A model generated the notes under the pieces. The model did no database searches, was not told where the DNA came from, and saw nothing but the letters and a program-made list of their open reading frames with translations. From Muribaculaceae bacterium (lineage in GTDB: Bacteria > Bacteroidota > Bacteroidia > Bacteroidales > Muribaculaceae): a stretch of DNA of 64,000 bases. Below are positions 25,919 to 35,683 of this stretch, in pieces. Position numbers and translations under genes: made by a program. Positions within the stretch are counted from its first letter, which is position 1. Each line of letters opens with the position of its first letter. The stretch lies in NCBI GenBank assembly GCA_009775265.1, contig VSPG01000002.1:62001-126000 (forward strand), given 5' to 3'.

Positions 25919-26760
25919 ACCTGCTCGATGCCTTCAATGCCAGCCTCGAACAGTGCGCTCGGCGCTTTGAGAGCCGGAACGACACCGCCAGTAGTGGCGA
26001 TGGTGAGTGTTTCGGTGCTTTCGTTGTAAGTCACGCCGGAAGCACCGCCGGTGATGAGGTTGGCATTGTCTGCGAGCAGCTTGCCGTAGGTGGAGGTGAG
26101 GTCATAACCGCCTACTTTCTCCAGCAGCTTGTAATCGTTGCCGGTGGTGCCGGCCTTGACGAGTTCTACCGGGGTTAGGCCTACGACTGCGCGGGCAATG
26201 GCGAAATCGAGCTGAACGAAATCCATGTTCTCGAAGTAGTAGCGTGCGTCCTCGAACGCAAACGATACATCCATTGTAGCGGCGGCCGACGATGTGGGAT
26301 GAGGTGTCGGAGTCGAATAGACGGTACTCATCGGTATGCCGGCGAGAGTGTCGGTGCCGTCGTTGAGTCCGTAAATGACGTTCTTCTCGTCGTAGAAGTA
26401 CGCATCCCATGCCTTGTTGGCAGTCTTGGTAAGAGAGGCATTGAGTTCGGGATAGAACTTGTCCATCGTAAAGGTATAGGTCAGCGCACTGATGCCCGTC
26501 ATCTGAGATGGGCCGTAGCCGTTGGCCGCTACTTGCGGCTCGCCGCCGTTCTTGGCAAACTCGACGAATGGCAGAATCGGATAGATACGCTCCGGGCGGT
26601 CGGCATGGCAGAGTTCCTTGGCTTTGGTGGCCGTGAACTCGGCGGGCAGCTTGACCCCGTGAGGAACTAAGATTGCGCCTTTCACCTTTTCAGGGTCAAG
26701 GTGACATTTTGAAACACCGGTATTGAGGTTTGAGCCGGTGCAGGTTCTTGTCTTTCTCAT
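25915..26760 (-). CDS. Major tail tube protein (probable)
   Basis: 281 residues, acidic, mostly beta pattern, with TYTFTMDKFYPELNASLTK and a C-terminal small-residue region (GGASGVTYNESTETLTIATT, which resembles an Ig-like domain). It lies between the connector genes and the tape measure, the usual place of the tail tube. No hallmark motif is available for this family, so the call rests on position, size and predicted fold. Confidence 0.6.
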   Translation of the reverse strand: MRKTRTCTGSNLNTGVSKCHLDPEKVKGAILVPHGVKLPAEFTATKAKELCHADRPERIYPILPFVEFAKNGGEPQVAANGYGPSQMTGISALTYTFTMDKFYPELNASLTKTANKAWDAYFYDEKNVIYGLNDGTDTLAGIPMSTVYSTPTPHPTSSAAATMDVSFAFEDARYYFENMDFVQLDFAIARAVVGLTPVELVKAGTTGNDYKLLEKVGGYDLTSTYGKLLADNANLITGGASGVTYNESTETLTIATTGGVVPALKAPSALFEAGIEGIEQV

Positions 26761-26762
26761 AA

Positions 26763-27332
26763 TTATCTACATGAGGGATTTTTGATTTTTAATTCTAAGT
26801 TGGAAATATTTATGGCATCTATGGGCTCACTCAGAGCATCCCCGGTGCCAGTGTGAGCACCATAGCGGCCATAAGAGTAGTTCTCAGAGTATTCGTGCGG
26901 TATGAGGTCGTTATAGCCGAAATCAATGCGGCCATCGGCCAGCAGTTCCGCTTTCAGCCTCTCGTAGATTGGCCGGAGAATGTTCTGGAATGAGATTGCA
27001 AGGCGTTCCTCATTGCTCAATTCTTTGTTTGAGGAGCAGGCGATCAGAATTTGGACGGTCGCTTTTGAGAAATACTCAGGGACATTACGCTGTTCCTTAA
27101 ACGGGCAGAATAATGCGATGAGGGGGAATTTCATGTCATTGGTCGTAACAGCTTTGCTCATGGCATCCAACTGGTCTTTCACATATTGGGCGTTGCCGAA
27201 TATGTAATTGATTTGCGGGCACGCAATAGCCTCAGAGATACCATCGCGGTGCGTTACCACGATGTTGCACCCATCGGCAGTAGCCTTGACCACATCGCCT
27301 ATAATTTCGATTATCTCACGGCTTTTCTTCAT
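26763..27332 (-). CDS. Tail terminator/completion-type protein
   Basis: 189 residues: IIEIIGDVVKATADGCNIVV at the N-terminus, then FPLIALFCPFKEQRNV and STKAT-like strands, C-terminal SNLELKIKNPSCR. The mix of one N-terminal helix and strands with a middle ALF segment is like gpU/tail terminator proteins, and it lies in that order (connector, this gene, tail tube). Tentative. Confidence 0.5.
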   Translation of the reverse strand: MKKSREIIEIIGDVVKATADGCNIVVTHRDGISEAIACPQINYIFGNAQYVKDQLDAMSKAVTTNDMKFPLIALFCPFKEQRNVPEYFSKATVQILIACSSNKELSNEERLAISFQNILRPIYERLKAELLADGRIDFGYNDLIPHEYSENYSYGRYGAHTGTGDALSEPIDAINISNLELKIKNPSCR

Positions 27333-27838
27333 AGGTTGAGCGGATTGATTTTGGTAAGGAAGTCAGTCTCCTTACCAAGCCAGGAACTATATCCTTCGGC
27401 TCTCGCCCACACATGAAAATCGCGTATCAGATCCACCATCTCATTCCACGCGCTCACCTGACGCCGCAGAGGTGCCACATATTCATTGGCACATTTGAGC
27501 CGTACAAGCCCCGTTACAGTAGGCTGTGTGTTGGCATCACGCAGTATCTTGAAGAACACGAAGTTTGCGAACGGCTCACGGAGCTGCTCAATCACCATGT
27601 CTGCATCAGCCTCAGGCTCCGTTTCGGGGTCTTTGTCTATCAGCTTGAGGTAATTGTCCACAACTCCGGCATACGCTACCGTAAGCACCCCGTTGAGGAA
27701 CCGTCTCTGCCAGTGGCGTATGTACGCCTTGATTGTGGCATTGACCGCTTCGGCATCGGCATTCGGCAGTTTGCCGAGAGATGCGTTCTGAATGTGGCGC
27801 GGGCCTTCGGTGAAATATGATACGTCGATTAACATCAC
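27329..27838 (-). CDS. Head-tail connector-type protein
   Basis: 169 residues, helical, with AEAVNATIKAYIRHWQRRFL and FANFVFFKILRDANTQPTVTG. 4-base overlaps with both neighbours. Position two genes after the major capsid protein fits a head-tail adaptor (gp6-like). No specific motif seen. Confidence 0.5.
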   Translation of the reverse strand: MMLIDVSYFTEGPRHIQNASLGKLPNADAEAVNATIKAYIRHWQRRFLNGVLTVAYAGVVDNYLKLIDKDPETEPEADADMVIEQLREPFANFVFFKILRDANTQPTVTGLVRLKCANEYVAPLRRQVSAWNEMVDLIRDFHVWARAEGYSSWLGKETDFLTKINPLNL

Positions 27839-28368
27839 TCTGATTTTTTGGAACGTGTTTTCTTGGGTGCCGGAGCGGGCTCGGCTTTCGCCTCCTCTTC
27901 GGGAGCGTCCTTGACGTCATCAAGGTTGACTTCCTTCATGTCGGTTCCGGCATCCACGGTCTTGTTATCTTCCACGGCTTCGGGTTCGTTGGGAACGGTT
28001 TCGGGTACGTTTGAGCCAGCGTTTTCAACGTTTGGGCTATCGTTGGGAACGGTTTCGGCCACTTTGGGAACGGTTATGAACTTGGCAAGCTGAGCCGAAA
28101 GGTCATCAGGAATGACAATACCATTCTCTACGACTATATCGGCTACGGCCTCTGCCAAGTTGGCAAGCACCAACTGATCTGCGGCCATTTCCACGCACTC
28201 ATTAGTCTTGGCTTCCAGCTCTGCCCGAAGTGTGGCGATGCTGTCGGCATCAAGAGCCGAGTCCGGCTGACAGGGCGTGAACGAAATCACGCCTCTGTCA
28301 ACACGGATACGGTTTTCCTGAAGGACTTTCGCCACTTCTTTGGGGTCGCCTTTCAGAATGTAGTCCAT
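27835..28368 (-). CDS. Acidic protein after the major capsid protein
   Basis: 177 residues. Residues 1-90 are folded-looking (MDYILKGDPKEVAKVLQENR, IVIPDDLSAQLAKF). Residues 95-165 are low complexity (repeated NVPETVPN and Glu/Ala/Asp-rich), ending KKTRSKKSE. The acidic disordered tail with a basic end resembles head decoration or scaffold-like accessory proteins. Unrecognised. Confidence 0.5.
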   Translation of the reverse strand: MDYILKGDPKEVAKVLQENRIRVDRGVISFTPCQPDSALDADSIATLRAELEAKTNECVEMAADQLVLANLAEAVADIVVENGIVIPDDLSAQLAKFITVPKVAETVPNDSPNVENAGSNVPETVPNEPEAVEDNKTVDAGTDMKEVNLDDVKDAPEEEAKAEPAPAPKKTRSKKSE

Positions 28369-28371
28369 GAC

Positions 28372-29949
28372 TTACGCTTTCTTGATGGCGGTTTTGAGGG
28401 CGCTGATGCTACCGTAGGAGAATGCCCACGGGCAGAACACCGGAACAATCTCTTCGGCCTGGGCGAGCAGAACTATCTGGTTCTTGAGCTTGGTGTTCAC
28501 GTCGTCGGCCCACTCGGCGGTAAGCGGAGTGTAGTCGATGATCTGAGCGCCGCGCTGCATGTCGCCGAGGAAGTATTTGCCCACCGGCATACCGCTGTAA
28601 GGAACGACGCGGAGACCGCCGATGACGGGGTTGCCGTTGATGTCCTTGACAACTTCGAGGCGATTGCCGTCGGTGGCCTTCTCGCAACGGATGGCGTTGA
28701 TGGTGATCGGGTTCAGCACGAGCACGGTGGGAACGAACTGAGCGTAGGTCATTACAGAGATGGCAGTTTCCAGAGCGTCGATGCTATTGGGTGATTCGAT
28801 GCTCTGATATGCGCCGTTGGTGAACGTCAGCTTCAGGGCGGCCACATCAGCGGCCAGCAGAGCGTCGGTGTTGGCCGCTGCGAGGGTGGCCCCTTCGAGG
28901 AAGATGCGGCGGTCGTTGACCTTGATGACATCGTAAGTCTTGTTGAGGTCGGTGTTGGTGACGGCGGCGGCGCCGGTCACTTTCAGACCCTCGATAAGCA
29001 GGTCGTTGGGTTCCTTCAGTTCTACGATGAGGCCGTTGTCTACCTCTTCGATAGACAGTACGCCGCCGGCGGCCACGGTAAAGATTGCATCGGAGATAAT
29101 CTTCTCGATAGGCAGAACGCCATCGTACTTGGTAATACCCAAAAGGTTGTCGCCGGAGCCGTCACCGAAAAGAATCTGGAAGTCCTCGGCATCGCGGACA
29201 CCGGAGAGCAGACAGTTCATGACGAAACCACGGAGGTAAGTCTTGCACTTGAGCGCACGCTTCGACAGTTTGAAATGATGACCGACACGGGAAACCTGGG
29301 CGGTGGCCTCCTTTACTTTCAGGCTGGATTCCGGGAGCATACCGTTCTCCGAAACGTAGCGGGCGTTGCGGTCCACATGGTGAATCTGCTGGAACGCGAA
29401 GATGGGGAACTCCGGATCGCCGGGCAGGACGGTAGCGAAGTCGCGGACGTGGAGTTTTTTGTCGGTGGCCTGAGTCACGATGCGGTCGCTCTGCTGCGTC
29501 ATGGTGAGAGTGCCGCCTGGAACTACATTGCCGGAGAGAGAGATGTCCTTGAACTGGAATGAGCCGGAGGATTTCTCGCGGTCGTTGATGAAGTCCTGCA
29601 TCTTCGGGGAGTTATACATCTCCTCGAAAGCCTCGTTGAACTTGCTGACGAAATCGAGGCCGATGCCACGCTTCTTCATCTTTTCCAGAGCGTCAGACAG
29701 GCTCTTGACCTGAGTGACGAGTTCCTGGTTCTCTTTGGCGAGAGATGTAAGGGTTACACCGTCCTCGGCAACGAAAGGCTTGAGAGCCTCTTTGAGGGCG
29801 GCGGTGTCGACAACGTTGTCAACAGACTTGTTGATAGCATCGGTGAAAGCACCGAGGAGCGTGTTGACGAACTGCTTCTGTTCGTCGGGGAGACCGGCGG
29901 TCTTTACGCCTACAATCTCCTGAACTTCTTTGACTGTTAATTTTGCCAT
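28372..29949 (-). CDS. Major capsid protein (HK97 fold)
   Basis: 525 residues. Residues 1-115 form a helical delta/scaffold-type domain (KSLSDALEKMKKRG), followed by the capsid body with RFDATV-type segments (LHVRDFATVLPGDPEFPIF, HHFKLSKRALK) and a C-terminal KTAIKK. The size and the place after a prohead protease fit HK97 capsids whose N-terminus is cleaved on maturation. An inserted Ile/Leu-rich domain at about 290-370 may be a surface decoration loop. Confidence 0.9.
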   Translation of the reverse strand: MAKLTVKEVQEIVGVKTAGLPDEQKQFVNTLLGAFTDAINKSVDNVVDTAALKEALKPFVAEDGVTLTSLAKENQELVTQVKSLSDALEKMKKRGIGLDFVSKFNEAFEEMYNSPKMQDFINDREKSSGSFQFKDISLSGNVVPGGTLTMTQQSDRIVTQATDKKLHVRDFATVLPGDPEFPIFAFQQIHHVDRNARYVSENGMLPESSLKVKEATAQVSRVGHHFKLSKRALKCKTYLRGFVMNCLLSGVRDAEDFQILFGDGSGDNLLGITKYDGVLPIEKIISDAIFTVAAGGVLSIEEVDNGLIVELKEPNDLLIEGLKVTGAAAVTNTDLNKTYDVIKVNDRRIFLEGATLAAANTDALLAADVAALKLTFTNGAYQSIESPNSIDALETAISVMTYAQFVPTVLVLNPITINAIRCEKATDGNRLEVVKDINGNPVIGGLRVVPYSGMPVGKYFLGDMQRGAQIIDYTPLTAEWADDVNTKLKNQIVLLAQAEEIVPVFCPWAFSYGSISALKTAIKKA

Positions 29950-29974
29950 AATGCACTATGAATTTGAATGGTTG

Positions 29975-31084
29975 TTATTTCTTCGTGGCAGCTGACAGTG
30001 ATGCCCAGAACGAGGCAGAGGGTATCGGCTCTTCAGCGGACTTCTTTTTGGTATCGTCCTTCTTTCCGGGCTTCTTCTCTTCATCCTCAGGCTTAGCACC
30101 TTCGGTCGGCTTTTCGGTTGATGGTTTCGTGCCTTCCTCGTCCTCCGGCTTCTTTTCCTTGGTCTCGGTAGGATCGGCAGGGATAAGTAGGCTGTTGGAA
30201 CGATAGACACGGCTCCAGCAATAAGGACAGCGGACGTATGCAAAGGCCTCCACGATGCTCTTTGTGGAGATTTCTTTCTTTGCCGCCGAAAGGCCGTCAA
30301 TGATTGCTGAAACTTCGTTTTGGATTTCGGGGCGGTAGCGTTCTATCTGTCGGCGTGCCTCATTGCGTCCAATGGACATTACGAGTTCTCCGGCCGCTTC
30401 CTGAACTTCTTGCGAGAACGTATGCTCCGGCTCGTTGTCATAGTCGAACTGATGACCGCAACACGGACAGGTAACTATCATGCCGCCACCCAGGGATTTG
30501 AGTAACAGATTCAGTTCCATATCGTAGTTTTTAAGTCGCTCGTCTGAATATCCGCGCTGCTTGAAAGCCATGCGGAGCAGTTCGACGGCATCCCGAATCT
30601 GGTCCTCGGATGCGCTCTTCAATCCAACGAGGAACGTCTGAGGATTGGCGCCCCAGCCCGTCAGCGTGGAATATTCGAGCATCTTCCATCTTACGACCTT
30701 GCGGCGGTCCTCCTCATCACGGGCAAGAGCCTTGACACCGATAGAGTGTTCAAGTGTGCGGCCTGCCTCATGGAAGAGCTTGTAGTCCTCAAAGACATCG
30801 CGGCATATCTGCTTGTTGAGGTTCATCTGCCCGGTCATAATGAGGTTTCCGTCCTTCTCTTCACCTGACAGAGGTACGCCAAGCAGCTGGCGCGTGTCGT
30901 GGTTGAGGTACCATCGCATTTTGCTTATGTCATCGCGGAGGGTGTCCACGAATGACCCCGGCATCGAGATGTCGTGCTGTGCGTCCTCGATGCCTATACC
31001 GTTCACCGCTACGGTGACGATACCCTTCTCAGTGACATCCAGTGCTTTTGTTTCGTACTGGAGATTAATCATCTGTTCTTTCAT
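29975..31084 (-). CDS. HK97-family prohead protease fused to a scaffold-like tail
   Basis: 369 residues from the ATG at 31084 (AAAGGAGAAAG lies before it); the longer frame to 31228 lies over the portal gene and is rejected. Residues about 20-150 are peptidase S78-like, with WYLNHDTRQLLG (His) and LEHSIG (Ser). The middle has two CxxC pairs, CPCCGHQF and CPYCWSRV, separated by about 75 residues: a possible zinc site. The last 90 residues are Lys/Glu/Pro-rich and disordered, like a scaffold. It processes the capsid delta domain. It overlaps the portal end by 20 bases. Confidence 0.85.
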   Translation of the reverse strand: MKEQMINLQYETKALDVTEKGIVTVAVNGIGIEDAQHDISMPGSFVDTLRDDISKMRWYLNHDTRQLLGVPLSGEEKDGNLIMTGQMNLNKQICRDVFEDYKLFHEAGRTLEHSIGVKALARDEEDRRKVVRWKMLEYSTLTGWGANPQTFLVGLKSASEDQIRDAVELLRMAFKQRGYSDERLKNYDMELNLLLKSLGGGMIVTCPCCGHQFDYDNEPEHTFSQEVQEAAGELVMSIGRNEARRQIERYRPEIQNEVSAIIDGLSAAKKEISTKSIVEAFAYVRCPYCWSRVYRSNSLLIPADPTETKEKKPEDEEGTKPSTEKPTEGAKPEDEEKKPGKKDDTKKKSAEEPIPSASFWASLSAATKK

Positions 31085-32624
31085 TTCTTTCTCCTTTCGA
31101 GGGTTTGGGTTTATTATTGAATTGATTGTCGTCGTTATCCTGATTATCTCCGGGCTTACCGCCGGCGCCGGGCTGCCCCGTGTTAATCTGTATGGGAGAG
31201 GTCTGAGCCTTGATGACGCTGTCAACAATGGCTATCTCTTCTGGTGTCATCTCAAACTTGACCTTATCGAATATTTCACCTTCAAGAGCATCCTCGTGGA
31301 TTTGAGAACGCCAGTCATTGATGGATATGAGGCCGTTGTTGAACTGATTGAGGCATCGCTCATTGACGAGCTTCTTGACTTCCTCCTGTTCCTTGAGGCC
31401 GATTTGCAGACAGGCTACATCGGAGAAATCACAATCGAGATACAGCCCCTTCTGGTCAAGGCCGAGGAACGTTGTCAGAGCCTCGCAGAAGCGTTTGGCC
31501 GCCGGTATGATTACCGAGGTATAGACGCTCTTCTCGGCGGTGTCCTGGTTGCTGAACGTGGATTGGTCTTTACGCGGCACCAATACTGCCGGAATGCCAA
31601 AGACAGAAGCAATCTTGATAGCGTCCTCCAATGTCTCGTCAAAGGGCTGGAGTTCGGTAATGGAGAGGTTGGTTCTTACGAAGTTGATAGGAATATCCGT
31701 TACTCCGTATGGAGATTTACCCTCTCCGACACCATAGTTGGCATTGATGGTATCTCTCAGTTCTTTCTTCTCGCCAGGTTCAAGTGCCACGGTGCCCGTC
31801 GGGTCCTCCTTCTGAGCCACGATGAAACCAAGTGCGCCACGCTTCAGATAAATCACATTACGCGCCTCATAGACTGCGAGGAGGTTTGCAATCGGCTTCT
31901 TCACGGCCAGGAGTCGGCTCTGTGCCTTCATGTAGCCTACGCCCCGGATGAGTTCTGGAATGCCGTCTCGGTCATGCCATATCTGATAATATGGGATAGT
32001 GTAGCCTGAATATTCGCCGAGGTCGAGAGTATAGCCCTTGATAAGTTCGTCTATCTTGGCGATACCGAACATAGGCACGCCATAACTGTACTCCATCGGC
32101 TCAACCTTGACGAGGTGGGCCGGCAGACTCCAGTAGTTGGAACACCATTGGAACTTGACGGCATCGGCCGTGATAGTCTCGCCCATAGCAGCTCTGAAAA
32201 AGGCGTTTCCGGTGGCGAGCTTATACACGAAATGCTGATACACAATCTCGCGCCATGTCATTATTGGGTTGGGCTGTTTGAGAATAGCATCGGCTCCGAG
32301 ACGATTACACCATACTATGCTGTCATCTTTAGTTCTCTTCAAGTCAAAATGAGCCTCAGATATACGCTTGGCAATGAAATCTATCGGCCAGAACACCTCA
32401 GGGATTGTCTTGAACATCTCTATGAAGTTGTTGCCGACAACCGAGGGCTGTATGAGTGCGTCGAGTTTAGCAAGAATCTGATGATACCTCCATGCGTCTG
32501 TGACATTAATGTCCGAGTTAGCCTGACTGACAGCCTGGGGAGTTTCCTCACGAGGAGTTTCCTCCCGGACTGTCAGAGCCTCGGTCTTTTCCTTGGTGCC
32601 AAATATGCCTTGTAGGAATTTCAT
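31065..32624 (-). CDS. Phage portal protein (HK97 family)
   Basis: 519 residues. Recognisable portal pattern: ALIQPSVVGNNFIEMF, YQHFVYKLATGNAFFRA (clip/stem entry), GVGYMKAQSRLLAVKK, FGIPAVLVPRKDQSTFSNQ, then ERCLNQFNNGLISINDWR (wing/crown) and a disordered Gly/Asn/Gln/Lys-rich C-terminus. Twelve copies form the DNA entry channel. It is followed by the prohead protease and preceded by TerL, the standard HK97 order. Confidence 0.9.
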   Translation of the reverse strand: MKFLQGIFGTKEKTEALTVREETPREETPQAVSQANSDINVTDAWRYHQILAKLDALIQPSVVGNNFIEMFKTIPEVFWPIDFIAKRISEAHFDLKRTKDDSIVWCNRLGADAILKQPNPIMTWREIVYQHFVYKLATGNAFFRAAMGETITADAVKFQWCSNYWSLPAHLVKVEPMEYSYGVPMFGIAKIDELIKGYTLDLGEYSGYTIPYYQIWHDRDGIPELIRGVGYMKAQSRLLAVKKPIANLLAVYEARNVIYLKRGALGFIVAQKEDPTGTVALEPGEKKELRDTINANYGVGEGKSPYGVTDIPINFVRTNLSITELQPFDETLEDAIKIASVFGIPAVLVPRKDQSTFSNQDTAEKSVYTSVIIPAAKRFCEALTTFLGLDQKGLYLDCDFSDVACLQIGLKEQEEVKKLVNERCLNQFNNGLISINDWRSQIHEDALEGEIFDKVKFEMTPEEIAIVDSVIKAQTSPIQINTGQPGAGGKPGDNQDNDDNQFNNKPKPSKGERNERTDD

Positions 32625-32716
32625 GCGGTTTCTTTTGGCGCAAAGAAAAGGAGTAATAAGACAAGTTGAGCCAAACGCCGAAAAAACTGAAATTTGCGAC
32701 CTGCCGAAAATCAGCC

Positions 32717-34771
32717 TTAATCCTTTGTATCTTCGGAAGTTACAGCCTTATTGTCCGAAAAGCTGAACTTTACTACGAACTGAATGAAGCCACTCAGAAC
32801 CGCACTTGCCTCCTTGCAATCACTGTCTTTGTTGTAGTCAAGAAGATTGGCCATGAACGTGGAATACACAACATCGTCATTCAGCCTCTCCTCATTGAAC
32901 AGGAGATGGTTCTTCACGAAATCGGATGTGGCGGCTATGCGTCGGTCTATGTCCGGCACCTCTTGCATCGCTCTCACTCCTGGCAGCTCTTTGCGCAGAT
33001 CCTTGACAAATCGGTAATAGGCCGGGGCGCACTCTATGATTGTCTGGGGGCTGGCGGTGTCTATCAGGATTTGCTTTATCTCGTCTGTCGATGCTGTCTC
33101 AGTCAGCTGCACATCGAGAATGTGCCATTTATTCCCGCACAGCTTGCCATGCACCAGGGCAAACTTTCCGTTGACATTTGGCATCGCGTAGGCAATCTCC
33201 CGGCTATATACGCACTTAGTGTCGGGATTGAAGAAATGAATGGCACCTCCTTTGGCATAGAGGTTGCGCTTACGGCGGTTTGAGAACAGAAGAAACTCTT
33301 CACGGAGCATATCAACAACAACATAGCGGAACGTATCGGAGATATGGCCGTGTTCCTCGTATGTCTGCATGGTGATTTTGTTCTTGACCTTGGTTTTAAG
33401 TATGCCTCCGTTCACATCTTTCTGGACGCTCATGTAGTCCTCAATCGAGACCTTGCACTCCTCGTCAATGGTAATCTCCAGTCCGGGGAATATCTTGTCG
33501 AATATGGCATTGATAAACTCGCCGGACATCGGCACACTCGGATTCTTGTTGCTGACCTTATCCTCTACCTCTATACCCTCCTTCTGCAAAGTATCAATGA
33601 ACAAGTCGTGGAATGAACGCTTCTCATCATCAATGTTGTTGGCGGCTCTCGTTGAGGCATCGCCGTGGAGTATGACCTTATCGACACCCATCTCATGCAG
33701 ACGCTTGGCAACGAGCTTGGCCGCTTTCCTGACGGTATTGTTCGGACTGTCGGCGCACGTCTCGCCAATCTGTCTGATATGTTTCCTGCCACCCTCTAAC
33801 GCAATCTGCCAATAGGTACATGAGATATAAGGCAGCACGTTGGAGTCGACGCTGATATGAACCGGCAATGTCGGGTCATACTCGCATACTCCCGTATGCA
33901 CACCACGATTGAATGATGAGAAGAACTCGGAGCCGGTGCGGATAACGCCCCATTCTCCGAGAGCATAAACGTTGTAATAGTCGGGGTCATTGAGGCGGTC
34001 TCGCTCAAAGTCGGCCACGCACTGCTCGTCATAGAATCCGTATGTGCCATCTGGAGACCCGACAACCCAAAAGTTATTGAGGTAGGTTGTCTGAATGACA
34101 ACAGTGTCCGAAGGGTGTTCCTCTATCTCTTTGGTGCGAGGGTTGAGGATTGATTTCGGCTCGTTCATCCGTATTGATTTCACGTCGGTGAGTTGTGGTG
34201 GCAACACTCGCCCTGCTATCTCTACTATTTTGGGAATGTCGTGCCACTTCTCTTTGTCGAATACTTGGGTCTTAATCCAATGCGTTTCCTTGATAGGGTT
34301 GAATGTGGTTATAATCTGCTGGCCCACCATACCGCGCAGACGCTTACGAATCTGCTTGTAGTCCTCCTCTTCAAATTCGCTCTCCTCGTCAAGAACAACA
34401 CGCTTGAAACTTGACAGACCTTTTATCTTCTCCGAATCATCAAGACCCTTGAACACAATACGCGCCCCGTTGCTGAGGCACGTTATTGTCTTAACTCCAT
34501 CGGAAAACCTGAATAAATTCGTAATTCCAAGTTGATCTGCGGCTGTCTTGAAGTCCTGGTATATGGAGTCTCGGATTGAGGCTCCAACCTTACGCATGAC
34601 GAGCGTGTTGCTTCCTTCCCATAGTGTGAATATGAGAATAATCTGCGCCACGCTATAAGACTTGCCGGACGATGACCCTCCGAACAAGATGATAAAGCGG
34701 ATGGTCAGGTCTTGCAGGAATCTCAACAGATAGAATCCAACCGGATTGAGCTTCTTGAAATTTATTTCCAT
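32717..34771 (-). CDS. terL: Terminase large subunit
   Basis: 684 residues. ATPase: Walker A GGSSSGKS (31-38), Walker B VVLDEE (125-130), coupling TTFNP (about 155). Nuclease: HISVDSNVLPY, LHGDAS and SDTFRYVV supply acidic residues of an RNase H-like fold (about 300-505). About 175 extra residues follow, with FALVHGKLCGNKWHILDVQL, IIECAP and DIDRRIAATSDF, like a second terminase nuclease domain that has lost its first catalytic Asp. Packages phage DNA through the portal. Confidence 0.92.
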   Translation of the reverse strand: MEINFKKLNPVGFYLLRFLQDLTIRFIILFGGSSSGKSYSVAQIILIFTLWEGSNTLVMRKVGASIRDSIYQDFKTAADQLGITNLFRFSDGVKTITCLSNGARIVFKGLDDSEKIKGLSSFKRVVLDEESEFEEEDYKQIRKRLRGMVGQQIITTFNPIKETHWIKTQVFDKEKWHDIPKIVEIAGRVLPPQLTDVKSIRMNEPKSILNPRTKEIEEHPSDTVVIQTTYLNNFWVVGSPDGTYGFYDEQCVADFERDRLNDPDYYNVYALGEWGVIRTGSEFFSSFNRGVHTGVCEYDPTLPVHISVDSNVLPYISCTYWQIALEGGRKHIRQIGETCADSPNNTVRKAAKLVAKRLHEMGVDKVILHGDASTRAANNIDDEKRSFHDLFIDTLQKEGIEVEDKVSNKNPSVPMSGEFINAIFDKIFPGLEITIDEECKVSIEDYMSVQKDVNGGILKTKVKNKITMQTYEEHGHISDTFRYVVVDMLREEFLLFSNRRKRNLYAKGGAIHFFNPDTKCVYSREIAYAMPNVNGKFALVHGKLCGNKWHILDVQLTETASTDEIKQILIDTASPQTIIECAPAYYRFVKDLRKELPGVRAMQEVPDIDRRIAATSDFVKNHLLFNEERLNDDVVYSTFMANLLDYNKDSDCKEASAVLSGFIQFVVKFSFSDNKAVTSEDTKD

Positions 34772-34894
34772 TGAATTTGACAGTTTGTAAGGAGATTTGG
34801 CGGTGTCGCTTACACGGTTTTGTATTTCCTCGGAGATTTTTCTAACCTCACCGACAAAGTGAAATGAATTATCCCAACCTTACTTTCACTTTGA

Positions 34895-35446
34895 TTACTC
34901 TTCATCATCGTCAAAACCGATGCGGAGCTCTCCGGCAACATTGCTCTGTGAGGTTACTTTGATGTCCTTGGCGGCGGCAAATCCCAGTACGTCGATAAGG
35001 CGTTTCTTGGCGGCATCCTTGTCTACCTCCGGGACTATGTTCTTGCCGACTCTCACGAACTTCAACAGCTTGCGTGTCTTCTTGGGTATCTCATGCAGGT
35101 AGCGCATACGCCAGCGGCCCGTCTTGCTGTCGATAGTCCACAAGTCAAGAGGGTCTAAGTCAAGGATGCTCACATCGTCGCTGATGATGCGCTCCCGGCT
35201 TATTGACGCGAGGCGCGCCTGCTCTTCTCGAAGCTGCTCTACTCTTGCTGTTATCTTGCTATTAGCCATAAGTCTTGACGCATTGGCATAATGCGTGTTC
35301 GCCTGAGCGTCATTCTTACAGTTGTAAGCCTTGCGATAAGCGGCCACAAGTATGCCTTTGGTGTCGGTGCCATACGCATCGACTACATACTGACAGAACA
35401 GTTCCTGCTGAGGAGTCAGACCATGTTTATTCTTTGCTCTTGCCAT
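34895..35446 (-). CDS. terS: Terminase small subunit
   Basis: 183 residues. GLTPQQELFCQYVVDAYGTD, AYRKAYNCKNDAQANTHYAN and ASRLMANSKI are the Terminase_2 helix-turn-helix N-terminus that recognises pac/cos DNA; a central oligomerisation helix (VEQLREEQARLAS) and an acidic tail (FDDDEE) follow. First gene of the late operon, 123 bases before TerL. Confidence 0.88.
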   Translation of the reverse strand: MARAKNKHGLTPQQELFCQYVVDAYGTDTKGILVAAYRKAYNCKNDAQANTHYANASRLMANSKITARVEQLREEQARLASISRERIISDDVSILDLDPLDLWTIDSKTGRWRMRYLHEIPKKTRKLLKFVRVGKNIVPEVDKDAAKKRLIDVLGFAAAKDIKVTSQSNVAGELRIGFDDDEE

Positions 35447-35683
35447 AGATGATAATGATGTTATGCTGTTGTTGTCACTGATGATGTTGTCGTAATAATA
35501 GTTTCAGATGATAGACAGATGCCGTTGAGGTATTAGACATCATTTGGATTTCTCCCGCTCCCTTAAAAATTTTGGCAAATGCGTAAAATTCTACCCGCTT
35601 TGCCGCTTTTTATGGCGGTATAAGCCGTTTTCGCGCTCAGATGAGGTGGGGATTGTCTCAAATTCATCGCCGGGAGAATGGAT
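35447..35683. other. Intergenic leader of the late operon
   Basis: 237 bases between the PRTase stop and TerS. It holds CATCATC-type simple repeats before the TerS ATG, a CCGC/GCGG hairpin at about 35605-35620, and a 22-codon frame (MMSNTSTASVYH...). No convincing -33/-7 pair was found, so where late transcription begins is unknown. Confidence 0.35.

Noticed and set aside
30813..32009. A 398-codon plus-strand frame
   Set aside because: Antisense to the portal and protease genes.
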